A DNA stretch of 64,000 bases from the NCBI RefSeq assembly GCF_014725735.1, contig NZ_CP061368.1, positions 883,225 to 947,224 of the forward strand, written 5' to 3'. Shown piece by piece: positions 20,458 through 28,675 of the stretch. Numbering within the stretch: the stretch's first letter is position 1; the number at the start of each line of letters is the position of its first letter. Below the pieces are notes generated by a model. That model was given only the letters and a program-made list of their open reading frames with translations, was not told the origin of the DNA and did not search any database. Made by a program: the position numbers and the translations under genes. This DNA is from Wenzhouxiangella sp. AB-CW3. Its GTDB lineage: Bacteria; Pseudomonadota; Gammaproteobacteria; Xanthomonadales; Wenzhouxiangellaceae.

Positions 20458-23349
20458 ATGTTGATGCGATATCTTGCCCTGGTAATGTTGCTGGCCTGCA
20501 CGCCGATGCTGGCCGATACCCCGTACCCCGATCCGGCGCCGTCGCCGCTGGCCGGGCTGGAGTACACCGAATCCCTCTATCCGGCCGGTGCCGATCACGA
20601 TCCGGATTTCCCCACGCCCGACGAGGTGCTGGGTTTCCCGGTTGGCCAGAGAGTGGCCACATCCGAGCAGATTGCCGAGTACGCGCGCATTGTTGCCGAG
20701 GCCTCCGATCGTGTCGAGCTGGTCGAGTACGGCCAGACCTACGAGGGCCGCGATCTGCTCTACCTGGTTTTTTCCTCGCCCGACAATCTGGCCCGTTCTG
20801 AAACGATCCGAGAGGATCTGGGCAAGCTGGCCGATCCGCGCGATGTATCGTCGAGCCAGCGCGAGGAGCTGATTTCCGACTTGCCCGGCGTGGCCTGGAT
20901 GGCCTATTCCATTCACGGCAATGAAAGTTCGGGCGCGGACTCGGCACTGGCGGTGATGTATCACCTGGCCGCCGACCGTTCCGAGGTCACGCTCGAGATG
21001 CTCGATGAGCTGGTGGTCATTGTCGATCCCAACATGAACCCGGATGGGCGCATGCGCTTTGTCAATGCCGTGCACCAGACCCGTGGCGCCCAGCCCAACG
21101 TAGACGACCGTTCGCTGGTGCATGCTGGCTACTGGCCCTACGGGCGCGGCAACCACTATCTGTTCGATCTCAACCGCGACTGGATCTACGTGCGCCACCC
21201 CGAGACTCGTGGTCGCATTCCGCACATCATCGACTGGCGCCCGCTGCTGTTTGTCGATGCCCACGAGATGGGTTCGCAGGATACCTACCTGTTTTCGCCG
21301 GCCCGGGAGCCGCACAACCCGCACTTCCCGCCGTATCGCTACCCGCGCGGCGACGAGTTGGCCGACGACATGGCCGAGGCCTTTGACGAGTTCGGCTATC
21401 CGTATTACTCGGGCGAATGGCACGAAGACTGGTATCCCGGCTATACCGATGCCTGGGCCAGCCTGCGCGGCGCCCAGGGCATTCTCTACGAACAGGCCCG
21501 CATTGCCGAGGACGGCGTACAGCGCCCGACTCACCTGATCAGCTACAAGCAGTCGGTGCACCACCAGGTGTTGGCGACCTTCGCCAATCTCGAAACGCTC
21601 AAGCGCGAGCGCGAATCCATGCTGCGCGAGTACGCCGAGGATCGCGCCAACGTGGTTTCGGCGCGCGGTCCCTACGGCAGCCGCAGCTTTGCCATCCTGC
21701 CGACCGACAACCAGGGCCGGATCAATGATCTGCTCGACCTGCTCGACGTACAGCAGTTCGAGGCCTACCGCCTGACCCGCGATACTCGTGTTTCGCGCGC
21801 GACCGACCAGCTCGGACGCGAGCAGCGCAGCCTGACCCTGCCGGCCGGCACGATCATCATTCCCAACCGCCAGCCCGAGGCACGACTTATCGCGGCCATG
21901 TTCGAGTTCGATCCCAGGCTCTCGGAGAAGGCCTTGACCGTCGAGCGCGAGCGCATCCTCACCGAAGGCAGCTCCACCATCTACGACACCACCGGCTGGA
22001 ACATTTCGATGATGTTCGGCCTGGAGGCACTGACCGTGCCGCAGCACATCGACAGCAATGTCGAACCGATCGATTTCTCCGAGCGTTTCGAGTCGCCGGC
22101 CTTTCCGTCGATCGGCAATGCGGTCGCCCTGATCGTGCCGGGCAGCGATGACCGTGCGGTGGCGCTGGCCGCACGCCTGATGGAGCGCGATGTGCACGTG
22201 CGGGCCAATGTGCGGCCTTCCGAGCTTGAAAGCGTGGATCTTCCAGTCGGTTCAATCGCGGTCACGCTTGATGACAACCGACACCTTGATGACTGGACTC
22301 GTCCGGTTCGCGAAGCCGCTGCCGATCTGGGTGTACGCGTGCATGCCGTTGGCCATGGCCGCGCACCCGGCGACCTGGCTGACCTGGGCGGTCGCCAGTG
22401 GCAGGTATTGACCCAGCCGAAGATCGCGCTGCTCTCGCGCGGCTCAAACAACATGCTGGATTTCGGGGCGGTCTGGTATGCCCTGGATCACCGCGTCGGC
22501 GTGCGTCACAGCCATCTTGACGAAGAGCGCATCGGTTTCGCCGATCTGCAGCGCTATAACGTGCTCTACCTGCCCGAGCGCTGGGGAGGCGGTTCGCTGC
22601 CCGATGGCCTGAACCGTCAGCTCGAAGAATGGGTGCGCGCCGGGGGCACGCTAGTGGCCGTGGGCAATTCGGCACGTGCGCTGATGAGTGGCGAAGAGCC
22701 GCTGGTCTCGACGCGCGACCTACCCCAGGTGATCGGTGAAGATCTGACCGACTATCAGGATGCCATTCACCGCGAATGGCTGGGCCACAACCGGCCGCTG
22801 CCCGACGATATCTGGGGCCATTCGGCGGGTGATAGTGCCGAGTACCCCTGGAGTGGTATCGAAGAGGGCCAACTGCCCGCCGACGAGCGCCAGCGCCGCG
22901 ATCAGTGGCAAAGCCAGTTCATGCCCTCCGGTACGCTGGTAGGTGCCCGCGTCGATAGCGGTCACTGGCTGGCCGGCGGCACGGGCGATTTCCTCACAGT
23001 GCTGTTTTCCAACTCGCCCATCATGATGAGCAAGCCGCCGGTGCAGGCGCCGCTGCGCGTCGGTGTCTACAGCGAAGGCGAGGCCGACGGTCGCCTGGTC
23101 GGCTGGGGCCCGGTGCCGGAAGGCCAGGAGCTGATGGTGCGTGCCGGCGGCCTGCTGTGGCCAGAAGCACGCGACCGCATCGCCAACGCCGCCTGGGTCA
23201 CGCGTGAGTCGGTCGGCAGGGGCCAGGTCATCCTGTTCGCCCACGCCCCGGCTTTCCGCGCCGCCCAACTCGGCGCCATGCGCATTCTCGAAAACGCACT
23301 CATCCTCGGCCCGGGGCTGGGAACGAACCAGCCGGTGGAGTTGCCCTGA
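20458..23349 (+). CDS. Secreted M14-family zinc carboxypeptidase, large form
   Basis: 963 residues from the ATG at 20458 (a second ATG at 20464 is also possible; GGAAG lies just upstream of both). The signal peptide is MLMRYLALVMLLACTPMLA. The M14 domain has HGNESSGADSALA (zinc His and Glu), LVVIVDPNMNPDG, FDLNRDWIYVRHPETRG and VDAHEMGSQDTY. The last 500 residues hold no motif I know, except a segment like DNFGAVWYALDH and ERWGGGSLPDGLNRQLEEWVR that resembles a glutamine-amidotransferase-like or ThuA-like fold. It probably trims peptides in the periplasm or outside the cell. A weak promoter could be TTGATC at 20338 with GACAAT at 20362. Confidence 0.9.
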   Translation: MLMRYLALVMLLACTPMLADTPYPDPAPSPLAGLEYTESLYPAGADHDPDFPTPDEVLGFPVGQRVATSEQIAEYARIVAEASDRVELVEYGQTYEGRDLLYLVFSSPDNLARSETIREDLGKLADPRDVSSSQREELISDLPGVAWMAYSIHGNESSGADSALAVMYHLAADRSEVTLEMLDELVVIVDPNMNPDGRMRFVNAVHQTRGAQPNVDDRSLVHAGYWPYGRGNHYLFDLNRDWIYVRHPETRGRIPHIIDWRPLLFVDAHEMGSQDTYLFSPAREPHNPHFPPYRYPRGDELADDMAEAFDEFGYPYYSGEWHEDWYPGYTDAWASLRGAQGILYEQARIAEDGVQRPTHLISYKQSVHHQVLATFANLETLKRERESMLREYAEDRANVVSARGPYGSRSFAILPTDNQGRINDLLDLLDVQQFEAYRLTRDTRVSRATDQLGREQRSLTLPAGTIIIPNRQPEARLIAAMFEFDPRLSEKALTVERERILTEGSSTIYDTTGWNISMMFGLEALTVPQHIDSNVEPIDFSERFESPAFPSIGNAVALIVPGSDDRAVALAARLMERDVHVRANVRPSELESVDLPVGSIAVTLDDNRHLDDWTRPVREAAADLGVRVHAVGHGRAPGDLADLGGRQWQVLTQPKIALLSRGSNNMLDFGAVWYALDHRVGVRHSHLDEERIGFADLQRYNVLYLPERWGGGSLPDGLNRQLEEWVRAGGTLVAVGNSARALMSGEEPLVSTRDLPQVIGEDLTDYQDAIHREWLGHNRPLPDDIWGHSAGDSAEYPWSGIEEGQLPADERQRRDQWQSQFMPSGTLVGARVDSGHWLAGGTGDFLTVLFSNSPIMMSKPPVQAPLRVGVYSEGEADGRLVGWGPVPEGQELMVRAGGLLWPEARDRIANAAWVTRESVGRGQVILFAHAPAFRAAQLGAMRILENALILGPGLGTNQPVELP

Positions 23350-23376
23350 CGGCCAGTGCGGTCATAGGCCGGGTTA

Positions 23377-24219
23377 TCAATACAAGAGGCTGGTCCAACG
23401 ACCAGCCGACTCGAGTTCCTGCTTGCGTTCGGCCCAAGCCCCGGCACTGCCGGCGGCTTCGGCCATGGCCTGGTCGAACTGCTCGCCCACCCAGTGCAGG
23501 CCGGCGATGTAGACGTGAACCTCGGGCTCGCCCAGCAACTGCCAGACCTCGTCTCGGTGCGAGCGAATGGCCGCGGTCAGGTCTTCGCGGTCGCCCCAGG
23601 CCGGACGCGGGCTGACCACGGACACCGGCGAGAAGCCCTCTGCGCGCTCGGATATCTCGTTTACATCGCTGCTGTAGACCGATTCCAGGCCGGTGCGTGC
23701 GCCGTGGAACAGCATGACCTTTCCCTGCCAGTCGCGTTCCTCGTAGAGTTCGCGCAGCATGGCGCGGAATGGCGCAATGCCGGTACCCAGGCCGATCATC
23801 AGCAACGGCGTGTACGGATCGCTCGGGATGAGGAACGGCAACCCCACCGGGCCGGCCAGCGAGAGCCTGTCGCCTTGCTGCAGATCGCACAGGTAGTTCG
23901 AGGCGATCCCCGGAAAGCGCTCCCCGCTGTACGGGTCGATAAAACTGCAGCGTTTGACGCAAAGCGTGAAGCGGCCGGGGCCGAGCTCGGCGGGTGTGCG
24001 TGCGACCGTGTAGAGGCGCACATGCTCCTGCTGGCCGAATTCATGTGGCCCGGTCACCGAAACCGCCACGCTCTGTCCGGCGCGGAAGTCGTGTTCGTCT
24101 TCAACGGTTTCGAGCAACAGTTCGCGCACTTCCTCGCGTGCCTCCGGCGGTGTCAGGGCGGTATTGGCAATGACCTTCGCCGCCCAGCTTGCACCCAGAT
24201 CAAGATCCTCGATTCTCAT
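23377..24219 (-). CDS. Ferredoxin/flavodoxin-NADP(+) oxidoreductase-like, last gene of the redox operon
   Basis: 280 residues from the ATG at 24219. The FAD-binding beta-barrel has RLYTVARTPAEL and GIASNYLCDLQQGDRLSLAGPVG; the NAD(P) part has LLMIGLGTGIAPFRAML, FHGARTGLESVY and YIAGLHWVGEQFD. It matches the plant-type FNR fold. It begins four bases after the Cys-rich small protein, so it belongs to the rnf/PFOR transcript. A likely role is NADP(H) exchange with the ferredoxin reduced by the PFOR or Rnf, inferred from context. The upstream ATG at 24226 opens only a three-codon frame overlapping the start. Confidence 0.87.
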   Translation of the reverse strand: MRIEDLDLGASWAAKVIANTALTPPEAREEVRELLLETVEDEHDFRAGQSVAVSVTGPHEFGQQEHVRLYTVARTPAELGPGRFTLCVKRCSFIDPYSGERFPGIASNYLCDLQQGDRLSLAGPVGLPFLIPSDPYTPLLMIGLGTGIAPFRAMLRELYEERDWQGKVMLFHGARTGLESVYSSDVNEISERAEGFSPVSVVSPRPAWGDREDLTAAIRSHRDEVWQLLGEPEVHVYIAGLHWVGEQFDQAMAEAAGSAGAWAERKQELESAGRWTSLLY

Positions 24220-24223
24220 GACG

Positions 24224-24436
24224 TCATTTCTCCTCTTTGCTCGATTCGGCCGCAGTGCCTTCGCGCCGACGCGGGCAGTCCGTTTGACAGGCGCAACTCG
24301 TTCCGCAGGCACTTGGTCTTGCAAGTGCATCGCTTTCGGCCGGTTGATCCATGCACTTGAGCCAGGCGCGCTGGACCGCGAACCAGACCAGGCACAGCAC
24401 GACGAGCACGACAGGTCCGATCCAGATCTGGCTCAT
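24224..24436 (-). CDS. NqrM-like small cysteine-rich membrane protein
   Basis: 70 residues. One N-terminal membrane segment (IWIGPVVLVVLCLVWFAV) is followed by a short cysteine cluster, ACGTSCACQTDCPRR. This layout of one helix, then C-x3-C-x-C-x3-C and basic residues, resembles NqrM, the factor that supplies iron to the NqrD/NqrE site of the sodium-pumping NADH dehydrogenase. RnfA and RnfE are homologues of NqrE and NqrD, and this gene overlaps rnfA by four bases. A role in maturing the RnfA/RnfE metal centre is therefore a reasonable inference. Similarity to NqrM is by eye only. Confidence 0.7.
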   Translation of the reverse strand: MSQIWIGPVVLVVLCLVWFAVQRAWLKCMDQPAESDALARPSACGTSCACQTDCPRRREGTAAESSKEEK

Positions 24437-25020
24437 GTCGTCCCTCCGATGCCGGAAAAGCCGGTGAAGGCCAGCGACAGAATGCCGGCCAGGACCAGCG
24501 TGACGGCCACGCCGCGGACCGGGTCGGGTACATCGACCAGGCGCAGACGCTCGCGCATGCCGGCCATCAGCACCAGTGCCAGGGTGAAGCCGGCGCCGGC
24601 GCCGAAGGCGAATACCAGGCCCTCGACCAGGCCGTAGTCGCGGCGGGTCTGGAACAGGGCGACGGCCAGGATGGCGCAGTTGGTGGTGATCAGCGGCAGG
24701 AAGATGCCAAGCGCCTTGAACAGGGCCGGGCTGGTCTTGCGCACGAACATCTCGACCAGTTGCACGGCCGAGGCGATGACCACGATATAGCTGATCAGCG
24801 ACAGGTATTCGGCCCCGATCAGGCCCAGCACGCGGTCGATGGCCCAGGCACACAACGAGGCCACCAGCATGACGAAGGTGACGGCCAGGCCCATGCGGCT
24901 GGCGCTTTGCAGCTGGGCCGAAACGCCCAGAAAGGGACAGATGCCCAGGAAATAGGCCAGCACGAAGTTGTTGACCAGGGTGGCATTCAAAAAAAGCGCC
25001 CACAGTTCGGTCTCGTTCAT
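24433..25020 (-). CDS. rnfA: Rnf complex membrane subunit RnfA
   Basis: 195 residues with six predicted membrane segments. LVNNFVLAYFLGICPFLGVS is the N-terminal cluster motif (the Cys that ligates the membrane iron site) and LITTNCAILAVAL holds the second. It is one of the two symmetric membrane subunits (with RnfE) that carry an iron-sulfur site and the ion path. GGAGG lies before the ATG at 25020, which overlaps rnfE by four bases. In enteric rsx operons the A gene comes first; here it is last of the C-D-G-E-A series. Confidence 0.97.
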   Translation of the reverse strand: MNETELWALFLNATLVNNFVLAYFLGICPFLGVSAQLQSASRMGLAVTFVMLVASLCAWAIDRVLGLIGAEYLSLISYIVVIASAVQLVEMFVRKTSPALFKALGIFLPLITTNCAILAVALFQTRRDYGLVEGLVFAFGAGAGFTLALVLMAGMRERLRLVDVPDPVRGVAVTLVLAGILSLAFTGFSGIGGTT

Positions 25021-25658
25021 GCGCGCACCTCCCGCCGCTTCAATCGCCGGTCGAGCAGGGTGAAACCGACCACCAGCGCGGCCAGGGTGAAGAAGCCGCC
25101 GCCGGGCAACTGCATGACATGCCAGGGTTCGAAGTTCTCCGGCATCACCTGGTTGCCGAACAGCGTGCCGCGACCCAGCACTTCGCGCAGGCTGCCCAGT
25201 GTGACCAGCCCCAGCGCAAAGCCCGCACCCGTGCCCAGCGCATCGAGTGCCGCCACCGACACCGGCTGGCGCGAAGCCGTGATTTCGATGCGGCTCAAGA
25301 TCATGCAGTTGACCACGATCAGTAGCAGGAACGCGCCCAGGGCGCGGTGCAGCTCCAGCGCAAAGGCCTCGATGAGCATGTCGGTCAGGGTCACGAATGT
25401 GGCGATGATCAGCACGAAACAGGCCAGGCGCACCTGCGGCGGAATGATGCTTCTCAGTGAGGAAATGACGATGGCCGAGGCCAGCAGCACCGAGGCGGTG
25501 GCCAGGCTCATGGTCAGGGCATTGACGGCGGTATTGCTGACCGCCAGCACCGGGCACATGCCCAGGGCCTGGACCAGGATGGGGTTCTCGCGCCACAGCC
25601 CGGCCCGGAGCCGTTCGGGCCCGTTCTCGCGCTCGGTCGCCGGGATCGAATCAGCCAC
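25017..25658 (-). CDS. rnfE: Rnf complex membrane subunit RnfE
   Basis: 213 residues from a GTG at 25658, chosen because GGAGG lies five bases before it; an ATG at 25679 is a possible alternative. RENPILVQALGMCPVLAVS and LIVVNCMILSRIE are the paired cysteine segments matching those of RnfA. About six hydrophobic helices are visible. It partners RnfA in the membrane core. It overlaps rnfG by eight bases and rnfA by four. Confidence 0.96.
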   Translation of the reverse strand: MADSIPATERENGPERLRAGLWRENPILVQALGMCPVLAVSNTAVNALTMSLATASVLLASAIVISSLRSIIPPQVRLACFVLIIATFVTLTDMLIEAFALELHRALGAFLLLIVVNCMILSRIEITASRQPVSVAALDALGTGAGFALGLVTLGSLREVLGRGTLFGNQVMPENFEPWHVMQLPGGGFFTLAALVVGFTLLDRRLKRREVRA

Positions 25659-26319
25659 CTCGACCTCCGGCCAATTCATCAAAGTCCTCGCGCAGGATGG
25701 GCAGCCAGTCGGCCAGGCCATGGTTGATGATACGGGTGACGGAAAACACGGACACCGTGGCTCCGCTGATGGCATCGACCTCGCCATCCTCGTAACGCGC
25801 GTTCTCGCGCACCTGCAATCGCTGCAGGCGCTGCTGATCGTCGAACGGCAGTTGGATACGGGTAAAGCTCTCGACCCACTCCTTGTCATCGGTGATGACC
25901 GTGCCGATGCCCGGGGTCTCGCGCGAGGCGACCACGCGCATGCCGGTCAGCCGGTCCAGATCCCGGTGCAGGCCGAACACCAGCTCGATGGTGTCGGCAT
26001 AGCCTGAGCCGCTGCTGACGATGGCCGCGCCCACCGCCTGTCCGCGATCGTCCAGGCCGATGAACAACTCATGTTTATCGCCTTCTTCACTCAAACGCGG
26101 GCGACCATCGGCATCACGCGTATAGATCAGGTAGCTTTCTGCGCCCGGCATGACGGTCAGCGCCGCCTCGCCGAGCTCGCCGCCGCGCTGGGCCATGACC
26201 ATGGGGCGGGTCCATTCATGCACCACGGCAATCGCCAGGCCGGCCACTAGGGCGATGGTCACCAGCACGGCCTGGATACGCAGGACGGAGCCGACACCTT
26301 GATTGCTTGCGCCTGTCAT
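25651..26319 (-). CDS. rnfG: Rnf complex flavoprotein subunit RnfG
   Basis: 222 residues. One N-terminal membrane segment (VLRIQAVLVTIALVAGLAIA) leads to a periplasmic domain with SSGSGYADTIEL and, near residue 190, AISGATVS, the threonine to which FMN is covalently bound in this family. TPGIGTVITDDKEW is another signature. Its ATG at 26319 overlaps the rnfD stop and is preceded by AAGGAG. Confidence 0.95.
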   Translation of the reverse strand: MTGASNQGVGSVLRIQAVLVTIALVAGLAIAVVHEWTRPMVMAQRGGELGEAALTVMPGAESYLIYTRDADGRPRLSEEGDKHELFIGLDDRGQAVGAAIVSSGSGYADTIELVFGLHRDLDRLTGMRVVASRETPGIGTVITDDKEWVESFTRIQLPFDDQQRLQRLQVRENARYEDGEVDAISGATVSVFSVTRIINHGLADWLPILREDFDELAGGRGG

Positions 26320-27329
26320 CGTTCCACTCCTTTGGGCAGCGGCCGTGGCCGGGTCCAACGATCGATATGCGGTGTGAGTGCGCTGCCCAGCAGCAGCGCA
26401 TACATCACGCCTTCGACATGGCCGCTGAACTGGCGCATCACCACCACCAGCGCGCCGATGGCCAGCCCGTAGATCCAGGCACCGCGACGTGTCGTCGGCG
26501 AAATGCCCGGGTCGGTGGCGAAGAACCAGGCGCCCAGCATCAACCCGCCGCTGCCCAGTGCCGTCCATACCTCCGGATGGCGTTCGGCATCCAGCCCGTG
26601 CAGGAGGGCGCTGAGTGCGGCGACCGTGCCCAGCAGGGCGACGGGAATGCGCCAGTCGATCATTCGCCTGATCGCCAGGTACACCCCGCCGAGCAGCAAC
26701 AGCACGGCACTGGTCTCGCCGACCGAACCTGCCACGATGCCCAGCCACAGATCGGCGGTCGGGGCGCCGGCCTCACCGGCCTTCGTCGCGGTCAGCGGCG
26801 TGGCGCCGCTGAGTCCGTCATAGGGCGCGGTGGGTGACATGAACGGCTGCGCCAGGCTGGTGGCTGGCAGTTCGCTCACGCGACCGGGGGCAAGGGGGGT
26901 GACCCAGGCCTGGGCCATGGCGGTCGGGAAGGCGGCCTGCAGAATGACGCGGCCGACCAGTGCCGGATGGAAAACCGGCCCGCCCAGGCCACCGAAAAGA
27001 TGCTTGCCGATTGCGACGGCAACAAAACCGCCGACCGCCACCATCCACAGCGGCAGCGCCGGCGGCAGACTCAGGCCCAGCAACAGCCCGGTGAGCATGG
27101 CCGAACCGTCGTCCAGCGCCGAAGGCGCTGCGCAGGCGCGCTCGGCCAGCAGGCAGGCCAGTATGGCCACAGTGATAGTAGCCAGTGCCGCCAGTCCGAA
27201 CACGGCGACGGCAAACAGGGTGACCGGCAGCAGCGCGATGACGCTGTGCAGCATCCACTGCGGTACGGCAGCGCCGGCGTGCAGATGCGGGGAGGTGGAC
27301 AGACGCAGGCGGCAGGTCGGCGACGTCAT
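26316..27329 (-). CDS. rnfD: Rnf complex membrane flavoprotein RnfD
   Basis: 337 residues with eight to ten membrane helices. DGLSGATPLTATK near residue 175 is the covalent FMN-threonine motif; FGGLGGPVFHPALVGRV is a second RnfD/NqrB signature. It carries electrons through the membrane and probably couples them to ion movement. The ATG at 27329 overlaps rnfC by four bases and has GGGGAGG upstream. Confidence 0.96.
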   Translation of the reverse strand: MTSPTCRLRLSTSPHLHAGAAVPQWMLHSVIALLPVTLFAVAVFGLAALATITVAILACLLAERACAAPSALDDGSAMLTGLLLGLSLPPALPLWMVAVGGFVAVAIGKHLFGGLGGPVFHPALVGRVILQAAFPTAMAQAWVTPLAPGRVSELPATSLAQPFMSPTAPYDGLSGATPLTATKAGEAGAPTADLWLGIVAGSVGETSAVLLLLGGVYLAIRRMIDWRIPVALLGTVAALSALLHGLDAERHPEVWTALGSGGLMLGAWFFATDPGISPTTRRGAWIYGLAIGALVVVMRQFSGHVEGVMYALLLGSALTPHIDRWTRPRPLPKGVER

Positions 27330-28675
27330 GCCGGTTCCTCCCCGGCCGCGAGCGCTTTGGCGCGTCGCGACTGTTTCTTGGCGGCACGAAACATCTGCAC
27401 CAATGGAATATGCGAGGGGCAGACGTAGGCACAGCAGCCGCATTCGAAACACCGTTCCAGGTGCCAGTCCTCGACCATGGCCTGGATCTCGCCGCGGCGC
27501 GCCAGCAAGCCCAGCTCGGCCGGGTGCAATTGCAACGGGCAGGCGGCCACGCACTCGCCGCAGCGGATGCAGGCCATGGGCTCGGGCAGCGATGCCTGTT
27601 CATTTGCCACCATGGCGACAAAGCCGGTCGCGCCCTTGGTGATGGGTCGGTCCAGGTGGCCCAGCGCGTGGCCACGCATCGGCCCGCCGTCAAGTACGCG
27701 GTCGAGCTCGGAATGCGCCCCGGCCTGGGCCAGGGCGAAGCCGACCGGTGTGCCCAGTGGCACTCGGTAGTTGCCGGTATCACGCAGGCCGTCGCCTGCC
27801 AGTGTTATCAACTGATCGGTCATGGTCAGCCCATGCGAGAGCAGGCGGCCGATCTCGGCCACGGTGGCCAGGCTGAACACCATCGCTTTTTCGGCGTTGA
27901 AGGCAGGGATTCCCTCGACAGGGCGCCTGGCCAGGGTTCGCACCAGAAGTTCGGCCGCACCCTGCGGATAGCGCGGTCGCAGAACTGCCAGGACAGGGCG
28001 GTCATGGTTTTCCGAATCGGCCAGCATGGCGCTGGCAGAGTTGGCATCGGGCTTCTCGACCGCCAGCACGGCGTCTTGCGAGCCCAGCACCTTGCCCAGA
28101 AAGCGCGCCCCGCTGATCACATCGGAGCCATGCCGGGCGAGTAGTGCAGGGACACGAGTAAAACCCGGCTCGCCCTCGATGCCGTTGATGACCAGCACCG
28201 CGACACCGCGCTTGCGGGCGCGCTGCAGGCGTTGATGGGTGGGGCCGCGCTCGCCGCCGAGTCCGATGATGCCGGCCTCGCGGATGGCGGCCAGCAATTC
28301 GTCGGCATCGAGCCGGTCCGCGTCGAAAGTCCGCTCGCGCGCTTGCTCCTGGGTATCGCCCGGCAGTGGCGCCAGCTCGATCACGCCCACGGTGCCGCCG
28401 GCGCCGTCGGACTGTTCCCCGATACGCACCACGCGTCCGGTCGCCGGTGCGTGCAGCGGCACGGCCGTTTCGTCTTCGGCTCGGGCCAGCAACTGGCCGC
28501 GCAACACCTCTTCGCCGGCGCGCACCACGGCCACCGCCGCTGCTCCGGCATGCTGCCTCAAGGGCAGGCGCAAGAGCGGTGCAAACGGCATTTGCCGGAC
28601 CACGGCATCGGCGGCGATACGATCAGGCATTGCCAACTTGATACCGCCCGAGAATGATGTTCGATGCCGAAACAT
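27326..28675 (-). CDS. rnfC: Rnf complex soluble subunit RnfC
   Basis: 449 residues. The N-terminal part (SGGIKLAM, LRLPLRQHAG) and the NAD/FMN-binding part (GIIGLGGERGPTHQRL, INGIEGEPG) match RnfC. Two ferredoxin motifs follow: CIRCGECVAACPLQLHP (about residue 365) and CFECGCCAYVCPSHIPL (about 405). It is the NADH-side subunit. It begins directly after the nifJ stop with no gap (TAAATG), so coupled translation is likely. Its slightly shorter form lacks the long basic tail of some enteric RnfC proteins. Confidence 0.97.
   Translation of the reverse strand: MFRHRTSFSGGIKLAMPDRIAADAVVRQMPFAPLLRLPLRQHAGAAAVAVVRAGEEVLRGQLLARAEDETAVPLHAPATGRVVRIGEQSDGAGGTVGVIELAPLPGDTQEQARERTFDADRLDADELLAAIREAGIIGLGGERGPTHQRLQRARKRGVAVLVINGIEGEPGFTRVPALLARHGSDVISGARFLGKVLGSQDAVLAVEKPDANSASAMLADSENHDRPVLAVLRPRYPQGAAELLVRTLARRPVEGIPAFNAEKAMVFSLATVAEIGRLLSHGLTMTDQLITLAGDGLRDTGNYRVPLGTPVGFALAQAGAHSELDRVLDGGPMRGHALGHLDRPITKGATGFVAMVANEQASLPEPMACIRCGECVAACPLQLHPAELGLLARRGEIQAMVEDWHLERCFECGCCAYVCPSHIPLVQMFRAAKKQSRRAKALAAGEEPA

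Noticed and set aside
20410-22197. A 595-codon leftward open frame opposite the M14 peptidase
   Set aside because: The M14 frame has a signal peptide and catalytic motifs; the opposite frame has none and is a GC-skew shadow.
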